From Lepeophtheirus salmonis (Eukaryota > Arthropoda > Copepoda > Siphonostomatoida > Caligidae): DNA of 64,000 nt. Under the pieces are notes generated by a model. It ran no database searches. It saw nothing but the letters and a program-made list of their open reading frames with translations, and was not told the origin of the DNA. Shown one piece after another: positions 50,110 to 60,719 of the stretch. A program made the position numbers and the translations under genes. The stretch spans positions 45,314,383 through 45,378,382 of the forward strand of contig NC_052133.2 in the NCBI RefSeq assembly GCF_016086655.4. Direction: 5' to 3'. How positions within the stretch are numbered: the first letter of the stretch is position 1; each line of letters opens with the position of its first letter.

Positions 50110-50450
50110 GTTGCAAGGTTTGATTACTCAACAAAACGACAACTGAAACAAAAGTAAACAAGTTTTGTTTTGGTCACATGTCTTTAAGTATAAAAATGTC
50201 GGAACAACAACAAAAAATGCAACAAGTTTGGTATCTCCTATGCACCTATGTCAGTGTCAAAACCCTGCAGAGACCGTTAGCATCTCCATCCAGACTGTCT
50301 ACTACATTAGTCCATGTGTTGCTTGCGTCTTAGATTGTTTAGGAAAATAATGTCTACCATGCCATGGATACAACCTTCATCGTCAAGGTCAGTCAATATG
50401 TTCTCTAACGTGCAGAGGCTGCTATTGTTTATGAAAGAAGTCATATTGAT
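50110..50450 (+). pseudogene. Tc1/mariner-type N-terminal (helix-turn-helix) fragment
   Basis: From ATG at 50197 the plus strand reads MSEQQQKMQQVWYLLCTYVS, VKTLQ, then in another frame ETVSISIQTVYYI and CVACVLDCLGK. The pattern of a short N-terminal helix followed by VSxxTVYxI is that of a Tc1/mariner first helix-turn-helix. A frameshift lies near 50265. No catalytic domain or termini were identified, so the call rests on this motif alone. Confidence 0.4.
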
Positions 50451-50590
50451 TAAAAAATATAAGTATATATATTTTTGAAATATATTTTAACATTAATTGG
50501 AGTTTTTTTTTCTTGTTTCCATGATAATAATTGCTTTGTAATTAAGTCATGTCACTGCATGTTTTGGGTCTCCATTTATTATGTGTAAAA

Positions 50591-50645
50591 TAACTTGTAT
50601 AATCTGTTTGTTCATGTTGTAACTTGTACAAGCAAATTGTACAAA
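50591..50645 (-). repeat. Repeat R4 motif, copy d
   Basis: Read on the minus strand it contains TTTGCTTGTACAAGTTACAA, then CATGAACAAACAGATTATAC and AAGTTA. It is the longest copy of the R4 motif and includes a TTGTACAA palindrome. Confidence 0.5.
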
Positions 50646-50707
50646 TAAGAGGTAGAGTGAATTTTTACACATTTCCCCTTCTCAGATTAGTTATATTAAG
50701 ATGATCA

Positions 50708-50790
50708 TTCAGTGGCAGTTCCTGGTTTGGGAAATGTGGGCAACTGCCCAGGGCAGCATTTGTTGAGAGATTGCATGAGTGCACACAAAA
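50708..50790. mobile_element. Possible hAT-type left end, no partner found
   Basis: CAGTGGCAGTTCCTGG followed by GGGCAACTGCCCAGGGC resembles the common hAT terminus CAGTGGCGxxxCTAGG...GGGCAAxTGCCCxGGGC. The patch is much richer in G+C than its flanks. No inverted partner was seen downstream, so it is probably truncated. Confidence 0.35.
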
Positions 50791-51629
50791 AGATCCATTC
50801 ATTTCCTTTCTTTTTTTAGTTCATTTAAAATCCAAGGCAACGTCATTTTTTAATAAAAAAGTGTAACTTTCTGCAATGATTTTTTTCTTTTACACCAAGA
50901 AAGAAAAAAATCAGAATATGCTTTCTAATTAATTTAACAACCTACTATAAGATATACAAACATCAGTTAGTACATTCCATCTTGATCTAAAGTATTAAAA
51001 ATCGTTTTAATTCGAAAGAATATTAACGTATGATAACATAAAACAACTTAAAAAAACAAGTAATTTGTTCGATCATAATTTAAATAGAAAAAAAAGTTAA
51101 TTGAACAGCAATAAAGTAAATGTTTGAATAATATGGTTAGTTTTGTAACCATATTCCTCAAACAGTTTTTGAATGTGTTGAAATGTGCATAAGGTCCTAT
51201 AAGTTTTCATATATTTACGAAAAAAACTACTGCATATGTGCTACTACCACAAACAAGTACCAGAACGCCATTTTGACGTCTTAATTAACTAACACATTTA
51301 AACTTATGTACTTTATGCATTTTAAAACTAGCTTAATATTTTCCATAGAAATTATTATTTTTTCTCATAAAAGTATTGTTTGTGCCTAGTTCAAATGCAT
51401 AAACATCAAACATATATAAAATACTACTTTACTCTTAAATTTCTGGTAGTATGTGACCACCACAAATTACTAGGACGTCAAGAAGTTATCTCAATTAAGT
51501 AAACACTTATATTTCAATAATTAATACATTTAAACTTTTATCAATAACAAAAATTAGAACTTATGATCCTCAAGACGTAAAGATCTTGTTGACAGAAAAC
51601 ATATACAAAGTGGAGAAGAGGAGGTTTTA
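50791..51629. other. A+T-rich intergenic stretch
   Basis: Two similar patches, near 51235-51300 and 51450-51530, share 'CACAAA..A.TA..A.GAC..CA' and 'TTAA.TAA.TAAACAC/ACACATTTAAACTT' patterns. They may be a diverged direct repeat. Nothing else is supported. Confidence 0.35.
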
Positions 51630-51930
51630 TTCAGGTCAACAGCTTATGGTATCTTTTAAGTATCCATTTTTTTTTACTACTGTGAGAAGCTGTCGCACCT
51701 TCCAAAAAAAAAACCCTTGATCCCCAACGTAGTAATGGCTGATGGTATCTCGAGTAACTTTGAGTTTTTGTGCATGGGTTCTGATTGACTTTGTTGGGTC
51801 TGCCGTGATTCTCTTCAAACAGTTCTCCATAAAGCCGTCCATTAGAGCAAAGGAAGTCGTACCTAACTTTAAATTCCTCTTTAGGAGTATTCTGTCCCAA
51901 CCTTGTCATACGTTACTTTTTGATCAAACA
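51630..51930 (-). pseudogene. Tc1/mariner transposase DNA-binding fragment
   Basis: On the minus strand, ITADPTKSIRTHAQKLKVTR followed by DTISHYYVG (about 51810-51725) is the second helix-turn-helix of a mariner-like transposase (pattern DPTKSIRxHAxxLxVxRxTISxxV). Two overlapping frames with a shift between them contain the upstream linker (YDFLCSNGRLYGE) and the downstream LTVVKKNGYLK. The catalytic domain is absent. It belongs to the same lineage as the remnant at 30375-31000. Confidence 0.6.
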
Positions 51931-53453
51931 TACACTAATAAGGACTGAGATCTCTCTTTGCTACATCCCAGAATCCAAGAGAGTAGATAGCTTTTGGAAT
52001 TTTCCCGTAGTTTTGCCATTTTTTTAATTAGATGTTGTTGTTGTTGTTTTTTGCTTATATAGATGGCTAAATAACATTTATCTTCTTTTTGGTACAACGT
52101 TGATTTTATATTTCTAATTTGATTATCAATCCAGTACATTTACAATAAAGTATGTTGAAACCCGAGCTGGACATCAATAAAATGTCATGGTGTTTTTATC
52201 ATAGAAAGCCTGTAATATGAAACATAATATATTTAAATAGACAACTCTCCACAATTGTGTAAAATTTAACTATAAATTGTATTTTTTTAAATTTAATTTA
52301 TATAGTAAATTAAACCATTAATTATATATTCATTGGTAAAAAATAAATGAAAAAAGTTCCATATCGATAATGATAGGGTATTTACGTAATTACAAACAAT
52401 ATAATTAATAGCAACGAATAAAAAAATTAAATTATGCCGATTATTTGCTTGCTTAATTTAAGTATGTCTATGTTATAAAGTTTGGTCATTTTGATTTATG
52501 ATAGAAGTTTTATTTTTTAATAAAAGTTATCAATTGATATATCAATTTTAATACATAATTTTCTAACCGAAATGAAGCATAAAATACTGCAAAACTTTAT
52601 CAGGATCTATCTGTATTAATAAACATAAAACTAAACATACCCATGAAATTGAATATTTGTTACAAACAAATACATTGGAAGCCACATATATATCTACGTC
52701 AGTATATTGACAAATTTTCCTATTGTAAAAAAATAATCGCTTTGAAGGTGTAGAATTGATTATCCTAGGCAATTTTTTGTTCAAAACATTCTAAAAAGAA
52801 TAGTTCCAAGAAATAATTTATTTATTCAAAAAAAATCATAAAAGATCCATAAAATTATAACCTACAGATTGAAAAGGAGATAGAAAAAGGTATTAAACTC
52901 TTGTGTCTAGTGGAGCTTTAAAGATGGTTTACATCCATACAAATAAAATACATGAGTGCTAATATGTAGATGTAGTAGAAACCGTCAAAAAGAAATACTT
53001 GAAGAAAACATTTGAACTGTAATAGTTAGGTATGTTAAAAACATAGAGTGTGTTTTAAATATATTTATTGGATATTCGAGTCATAATAATTTATTACCAT
53101 AATTATATGAATTTGGAGATGTCAATAAGTGAATAAAGTATTGTTGAACATATTGTTTCTAAAATGTTTACTCATATTTTTTTATGTTTTCTCTTTAAAT
53201 ATAATTTTATTTAGCTGTATTTATTCAAAAATCAATAATTATTAATTTATTGACACTCTGGTCCCTTGAATCATCTTTTTTTCTACCTTTTGCCAATTAA
53301 TTTTTAAATTATTTGCCTTCAATAAAATATGAGTTAAAAAATAGACTTAGCCTAATAATTTTATCAGGCAGTAACTTTCACAAATTGTAAGTCATTCAAA
53401 AATTACTTATCCCTAATAAAGATTATTAAAAAAGTATTACAATAGGTTTTAGT
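51931..53453. other. A+T-rich intergenic stretch
   Basis: It contains a short (GTT)n run near 52033-52050. Frames at 51924-52139 and 52563-52784 lack recognisable content. Confidence 0.4.
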
Positions 53454-53530
53454 TAGAGATGTACTGATACCAAAATTTCAACCTGATTCCAATACCATCT
53501 TCATGAACGATTCCGATACAGATTTCAAAC
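53454..53530. mobile_element. Possible solitary hAT-type end
   Basis: TAGAGATGTACTGATACC followed by CTGATTCCAATACC and GATTCCGATACAGATTT resembles hAT termini of the TAGGGxTGTxCCGATACCG type with internal GATACCG-like repeats. No partner end was found within several kilobases. Confidence 0.3.
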
Positions 53531-55199
53531 TATTATGTACAAAGAAATTACATAACCGAACTATTAAATGTTTTACTTCTTTTAACTTTTTATTATTTAG
53601 AAGAAAATAAATCAATATATACGTTATGATTAAGAATATAATTACTTCTAAATAATTTAAAATTAATATTATTTAAGAAGTTAATTCCTCTCCATGCTCA
53701 AGAGTCAATATTTTCCTGGTTGTGTAGAATATATTACTCACACTACTGAATAGATTCCCATTTTCAATAGATGGACTTGAAATTTATAATGCAGGTCTAT
53801 TATTATTTCCCTTGTTATATGTTGTTAAAATACAAAAAGAAAATCGTTTTATATGGAGCCCCTAGTCATAAACCTAGTTTAGTCCAAACTATGATCCTCA
53901 CTTCCTTTGATGGGTTAGCCATTTGAAAAAATTTAATAAGATTTTTTTTTTTTTTGCATAATAATGTATAGCTTTAAGTCCAGGTAAAGAACTTCATCTT
54001 AAGTCCCTGAATATATTCATCGATTCTGTTGGAGTACTTAGATTTCTTTTGAGTTCATTTCAATTGGATCATTAGATAATAAGGTATATTTTATAGTTGA
54101 GTAAAAATTAGATTATGTTACAAGTCGAGTCGTGAGTTTTGGATTGGAAGATTGTAAGTATGGGCCAATTCCCATTCACTACAATTTACCTTGTAGCTCT
54201 TAGGCACTCGAAAGAAAATGATATTTTCGTTTGAGTCTGAACATCAATTTGTATTTTAATAGAAAATAGTAAAGAAACAGCCAAATGATCAATTTTTGTA
54301 CAGACTATGTTTCTACTCAGTCTCTCTTCCGAAAGACATAAAAGTCAGCTTACCAAGATTATATTGAAACCGAGGTCATTAAACTAACTCTATGTCACCT
54401 CACATAAAAACTTGCTATGCAATTTTTTGTCCTAGTGATTATGTTATTATTACACCTAATTGGTAAAGGTAGGTTACTTCAAATGGAATTAACACTTGAA
54501 TATATCCAAGACTCTGTATTTTTATGATGTGATAGATGGATTAGGTGATTAAATCTACCTACCAATTGAATGCAAAGGATTATGTCATCAACTTCCCGAA
54601 TAGCTAATGGAACAAAATTCACAACTCAATTTAAAATATCCAAAGGAATTTTGTTTTTCAGGACTCTTTGAAAAGATTGTGATAAATTATTTAACACTAT
54701 TAGACGCAGTTTTTTGGAATGTCCCCAGTTACATATTCTGAGAGTATATATTTATTTAAATATGATAGGTCTGAATAAGAATCATGTTGATAAAATTAAA
54801 GTGATTATTATGTTCGGTGTTTCATAAAAAAAAAGATCCTACTCCAAAAATTAAATTGATAGATAATATTTCGTCAAATGTAAAGGATCACCTAGCGAAA
54901 ATTATACCTATATGAGAACCATAGAACCATTGTTGCAGAGATAATCGAGTAATTTCAATTTCAATAGAAGGAAGATACGGATCGTTCGAATTAAAGATTC
55001 CTAAGACAATGGAAGATATTTGGAACTGGGCCTCTGCTATTATTGGATATCAGCCATCAAACTCATTTAGACATTTTTGGACCGTGTGGAAGATACTTAA
55101 ACTTATGCCAAAGAGCTTTAAGAATTGAGGTAAATGTTACTCTAAAAAAACTTTCATCAACTATTGCATATTTAAATTGTAGTAATTTCAGTTGCTTCT
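53531..55199. other. A+T-rich intergenic stretch
   Basis: No gene or bounded repeat is supported. Confidence 0.45.
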
Positions 55200-55450
55200 T
55201 TGTTAGTTATTTATTTCTATGTGGACAAAAATTGATATGAAAATTGAAATATGACCTATAGTTTTATTTCATTAATTTTTATTCAGTAAATATATCTTAG
55301 TTTTTATTCATATTTTACTGTTGAGGTGCTTATGTTCTTAATTTGGATTTATGAATATTTATGTTTTAAGCCTTAATTTGTAATTTTTTTTAAATTGTAA
55401 TATTTAATTACATGTCTTAAATATATTTTTACAAGAAAGTTTTAAATAAT
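55200..55450 (+). repeat. Dispersed repeat R3, copy b
   Basis: Homologous by eye to 36930-37165 (see the anchors given there). No coding capacity or defined ends. Confidence 0.6.
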
Positions 55451-57262
55451 TCTTATCTTTTATTTGCTTTCTAAATAATGGACACAAAAAAATTCGATAT
55501 TGTTTTAGTTACAACTATTAATGACAAAGGTAAACTATTATTTAATTTCGGTAATTTTTTACATTGCCATTTTGGAAAGAGAGTTTGAGAGATAAAAAAG
55601 TGATTACGTCGTTATTAATGCTTAACTTTTATAAGGATATAAAGTTTAAAAATAATTGAAAAATATACTTTCATTAGAAGTCACTTTCATTTTCAAATGG
55701 ATGACAAAACAATATTATTGTTGGTCTCACTAAATCAATATACTAAGGCAATATTTTGTAGTGTTTGAAATATTATAGGTATAAAGTGAAACGTACAATT
55801 GTACAGTATATTCCTTTAAGCTCCTTAACACTAGAACGACGGATGTTTATGACCTCCATTTATAAGAAGGGTTGAACTCTGTCGATTTCCTATTTTTTTT
55901 GGCAGATTATGTTATCTTTGCCGACATACATTGACTCTCCTAATAAGTCGGTTGATTTATGTTTCTTAGAAGGGGTGAATCTATTTGCAAACATTAAAAC
56001 AATGCTTGCTGTATAAAATTCAAAGTTAATAATAGATTATCCCCAAAATTAATACCTATATTGTGAGTATATATAAATCGTACTATTATAAAAGCATCAG
56101 AAAATTGTAAACTTGCTATAAATGATGTATTCCATTTAAAGATAACAATATTGAATAAAAAAGTAAAATCTTGTCAAATAAATATGTTTTACTGTGTTAG
56201 CCTGAGAACTTTTCAACTGAACTACAATTATAATCAATACACCCATTTGATTCAGTAACAAAAGTTCATCCTTTTTAATCTGTTTCTAACTCATAAAATA
56301 GTTTCTTCATCCTTTTGAAAGAAGATCTGAATGGCAGGTACATATAACATTGTTTTATTTTTATTTAATATAAATTCATTATTTATTAAACAGTATATAG
56401 GCTCTATATGTATGTGTAAAATACATAGAGAAAATAAATTTATAACAACATATTACTAAAAAATATAAAAAAAAAGGTTGATACATATATTTTATAGTGT
56501 TTGAATAATAAATTTATATGCTTTGTTTAGTAACTATATACATACATAAAGGCAGGCATATTCTCTGCCGAAAAAAGGCTTAGGGAAGTAAAGACAAAAA
56601 ATTACAAGGCTGTCCAAAACTTAGATTCAACGATAGTTACGGTTCTTCTATCAGTTCAAATTAGGGTGTGGGGAAACTGAGCCATAATAATTTATATGCT
56701 CCGAATAATGATGAAAACTACACGATTTTGGATCAGATTAGTCAGTTCTGGTAAAACTAACTTGTAAAGTGGGACAATGACAGAGTGGAGACCTAAAATA
56801 TGGTTTAGTATTACTAAATTACAAAACACATAATTTTTTATGGAATAAAGAAAAGACAGCTCAAAACAAATTTTTCAGAAAATATTTTTACCAAAGGACA
56901 AATTGCCGAACAGACATTTTGCCCAAGCACCATTAGGATGATTTTTTTAAAATATAATAATATATATACGATTGTATACATTGTTACATTCACTTATTAA
57001 TTAAGGTATGATAAATAGCTATTGCTCACATACTATACATTTATGTCACAAAGGTAAATTAATGAGTGTAATTTTAGAGATATATATTTTTTTAGTAATT
57101 ATATTCATTAATACTAATTATATAAACACACCACAGCAATACATTGTTTGAATACAGTTTGAATATTTATCATTGAGGTATTTTAAAGAAATTTAAATAC
57201 TAATCAAACATGACAGCAATTTTGATAGAAGTAGTGTTTATCACTATTGATTTACTTATACT
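55451..57262. other. A+T-rich intergenic stretch
   Basis: The patch 55825-55980 is less A+T-rich and begins 'AACACTAGAACGACGG', reminiscent of piggyBac-type or other element ends, but it has no partner. Nothing else is supported. Confidence 0.4.
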
Positions 57263-57265
57263 GAT

Positions 57266-58035
57266 GGGGTCCATTGAATTCTGAACACTTACAAGTTCAT
57301 TAAGGTTGAGTGATTAAAATTTGTTCATACTCCGATATATTAAAGCATAAACACTTATAAACAAAACTGAGCTCTCTCGCATACGTACAAGTCGATAAAA
57401 TGACACATGAACGTGATTGACGAATTTCCATTGCACACTCCAATCTGTTAAGCGACTCCAGGATCCTCTTCTACGCCATCAATAATTCCCAAACCTAGGA
57501 TAAGAAAAAGGACTCGTTGAAAAAGGCAAAAATTGATCCGATGGATTTAAAAAAAAAACATACTTGGTGAATCCCCTCAAACCATGAGGGGCCATGCAAG
57601 AGAGCTCGAGGTTTCACACAAAACTGTCCAGAGAGCTATCCAAAAAGTGTGTAAGAAGGGTCTTGTGAGAGTGTAGAGGCCATATTTGACATCCCAATAA
57701 AGGAAACATGTTTTTTGACACTCTTGGTCACCCTATAGCCTGATACCAACCCCTTACACTAAATATTTACGGTGTTTGTCAAAGGGAAGGGCTACAGTGT
57801 CCGCCATCCAAACACCGAGGCTATCGAAACCACTGTCAGCCAGAACTCAGATGCCATGGCAGATTACTATACCTGCAGTGAATTCAGCCGGCACCTGAAG
57901 GTCGTTATTGTGGCTAGGGGCGGTTACATTAATGATCAAAAGAGATCAGACACATATCCCTTTATTGTTTTAATTTTGTTGAAATTATATGTCAATTAAT
58001 ATATTATATCTTGTTCAGATTTTAATGCACCACCC
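57266..58035 (+). mobile_element. Tc1/mariner element, family A, internal deletion derivative
   Basis: About 770 bp with left end GGGGTCCATTGAATTCTGAA and right end TTTTAATGCACCACCC. The N-terminal region is frame-broken (57410-57680). An open frame at 57772-57999 carries the C-terminal block GKGYSVRHPNTEAIETTVSQ and ends GGYIND, the usual mariner tail. The spacer between the two blocks is about 100 bp, so the catalytic core is deleted exactly as in the other family A copies. It ends 15 bp before the pogo-like element. Confidence 0.8.
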
Positions 58036-58404
58036 ATTATGATATAGATAGGGGAGACGGGTCAGAGGGGGGGATACCTTACTGTCTTTTGGGAAAAATA
58101 TGTCAACAAATTATCTTACATCATTCATATTTTTACTTATGATAGATTGATATGTTCAGCACATGATTTCATAACTTAAATTTGTAGCAAAGTTACATAT
58201 TCTGAGATCATCAATATCTTGCAAGTTGGTAACAATGGACCCACTCTCCCACAGGGTGGTGAGTGGGGGCGGCCATTCGGTAGAACTGGGCCACCATGTT
58301 AAATACCCGTAAAATGTAAAGGTTTTTTAATTTATTTTTGAACTAAAAATAAATTATATTACATAATTATGTACTTAGTGTCAGCCTACAGGTGGCGATA
58401 GATA

Positions 58405-59686
58405 TTATAAGTGTGTAACATGCGTGTTTTTCTTTTTTTGATCAGGTCTTCTTTTCTCTACTCTTTGTTTTGTTTCGATCTCAATCAATCTCTTCTTGGA
58501 GGCGTCGGTCAAGAAAGCCGTTTTTCTATGTTGTCTTCTGATATTTTTCTTCCGTGCAGGTGCCATTGAAATCGGCATTAACCTCTGCGTTATGACTTTA
58601 AGTTTAGGTTCATCGGTGGTTGGTGGGACTGATTTTAATTGTTCTGGATGATAAATAGGTTGATTTGGTTGGGCTGCTGTGACTGGTTCTTCTGCAACAG
58701 CTGTTTCAAACTGTTCAGGAGTTTCTATGGGTTAGTAGAGAGGGCGGTTTGTGACATCCAAAGGTAGGTAAGCATCATCTGGAAAGATATCTCTGTTGAG
58801 GGGAGAAATTCCAGTCGCCTGAAACCCAGAAATTACATTTGACGGAGTAATAACAACAGTGTGCCCTCTCGCTGTCATCTCTGCAATTTCATAAATGGTG
58901 ATTTAAAGCCCTGGATGGCTTCATCACACGCGTTGTTGTAACACAGTTTCATAGGTCCATACACTGCTCTATCTAATGGTTGCAGACGGTAAGATGTATG
59001 TGGACGCAATGTTAGTATTACAATGCTATTGTCTTTAGCTGTGGTTATGGCACATGGAACTTGTGATTGTCTATAATGAGGACGAGTTGGCGGTCTTTAG
59101 AGCATCTTGGCTGACAAATGAAGAAAGCAAATATTGGTCAGAAAATATCTTGCTGTTCATCCAACCAGATTTGGTAGATGCAGCCTTTCCTCTGGACAGT
59201 TTAGTTTCATTCATCATATTGGGATTGTACAAAAGAATGTAGTAAGCAAAGTCAATTGGAAGAATAACATTTGAAAATGTTGTTCATTGTAGGAACTATG
59301 CGATTTTCTATACCAGGTGCTGAATTGGTAATCCAAGAGACTGGCCTACTAATATCATTGCCCTTTCCAAACTCATAGCCTAACTCCATACATTTACCTG
59401 GAGTTAGTCCATGGTATCGATTGTCCAAATCTTTGATGTGGTCAGCCAACAGTTTCTCCATGAAGGGAGGAATGGTAAGATTTAGATTTCTGCATTGTTC
59501 ATAGCAACTGGCCAGACGTTTCTTAAGGGGGAATGCTTATGTAAACTTGCAACATAGTCCTTGACAAACCAAAGTTCGTCACTGCTCCTCTAACTTATAT
59601 TTCCCCTCTTTCACCTGTTATGCTGCCTTTGCTAAACCTTCTTTGACAATATCCCTAATAGTCTTTCTTTTGTACACTCGACCCAT
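58405..59686 (-). pseudogene. pogo/Tigger/jerky-like DDE_1 transposase, decayed
   Basis: It starts MGRVYKRKTIRDIVKEGLAK (N-terminal psq-type helix-turn-helix). Next is PPFMEKLLADHIKDLDNRY then HGLTPGKCMELGYEFGKGN (CENP-B-type DNA-binding segment), then GWMNSKIF and a QLVLIIDNHKFHV block containing a catalytic Asp. RLQPLDRAVYGPMKLCYNN follows near 58960, then ITIYEIAEMTARGHT, NVISGFQATGISPLNRDIF and a Pro/Gln-rich C-terminal tail ending KKKNTHVTHL. The order matches Tigger/jerky family transposases. Several stops and frameshifts interrupt it, and part of the first-Asp region is missing. The C-terminal tail is open for about 110 codons. Confidence 0.85.
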
Positions 59687-59954
59687 TTTTAATTGTAAAA
59701 ATAACTGTTGTTTATTCTTGTTTGATGTTATTCCCCTTCCCGTCTTAATATTTTAGTTTATATTATTTATAGTGAAGTACTGTTTCACAGTGTTACGTAT
59801 TCGATATATAAAGAGCTTTGTATGTAAATGTTTTTAGAGAATACCATGAGCTCCTAATAAAACAACATCCTTCACAGACTATAGTAGGCCTATATATGTA
59901 TAGAAATAGAGTGTATATATAGAGAAATAAAGGAGATTATTTATATGTGACAAG

Positions 59955-60006
59955 TGAGAGTTGGGCCACTGGCCAAATTCTCCTTTTGTAAATGGCCCAA
60001 CTCTCA
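59955..60006. repeat. Perfect 14-bp inverted repeat (hairpin) inside the pogo-like element
   Basis: TGAGAGTTGGGCCA at 59955-59968 pairs exactly with TGGCCCAACTCTCA at 59993-60006, leaving a 24-nt loop. It lies in the 5' non-coding part of the element. It could be a subterminal transposase-binding palindrome. Confidence 0.8.
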
Positions 60007-60719
60007 TTGTTTCCTATTTGAAAGTATAAAATGAAATACAGTTCACTAAAAAGAATCCATGGCTTAGATTTTAATCTTAAGACATCCAGTTTTGTTTCAA
60101 CCATCTACAGTTAATAAATTTTTGTTGCTCTGATACACCTACAGAATTTACTCTTCATCAAGACTTTAGAATTCTGTAGATTGCACAGCTTACTTTTGGC
60201 TCTCATGCTTGGCTAACAAGAAGGAAAGGAAGTGTCATCATACCTTACATAATTGACTGTAAACAAGAGGCATGTGATTAACAAATTACTGTAAACAGCC
60301 CATGGTACAACTCTCCTACTGTCCCAACCCTCACCGGTCTCCCCTAGTTATATAAATATCAAACCTATTTATCATACATGAAAAATTAAAATATACTTCC
60401 TATTTATTAATGTATTAAATATCATTTTTCGGGAAAAATGTCCAAAATAGTCACTTGGAAAAAAAAAAAATTCGTGCAATATAGAATGTTGATCTGGCCA
60501 GTTATCCTTCTAACAGAAGTAAGGACTCATACTTTTCTGTTATGTGGATTCCTCTTTTTTCTTAGTTTATATTTTTTTTTCTTCTTTCCATTAAATTTTT
60601 CTTCTTCTTCAACTCAAGGAACTTTGATTTTCTCCTTTATCGAACTTGACCCGTCTTCTTCATTAAGCTAGAGTTTATCCTTGTATTATCTATTGATTTT
60701 TAAATAAGAAAGGAGGAAA

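Larger units (their letters stand above)
58051..60344 (-). mobile_element. pogo/Tigger-like DNA transposon, full length, inactive
   Basis: A 2294-bp element with inverted termini: left GGGGAGACGGGTCAGAGGGG and right (read inward) GGGGAGACCGGTGAGGGTTG. It is flanked by TA on both sides (58049-58050, 60345-60346), as expected for the pogo branch of Tc1/mariner. It encodes one decayed transposase on the minus strand (58405-59686). Subterminal regions hold 'GGGCCA' words and a long hairpin at 59955-60006. The element appears complete in length, so it was probably autonomous when it inserted. Confidence 0.85.

Noticed and set aside
55825..55980. piggyBac-like terminus
   Set aside because: The word AACACTAGAACGACGG is suggestive, but no TTAA pair or inverted partner was found.
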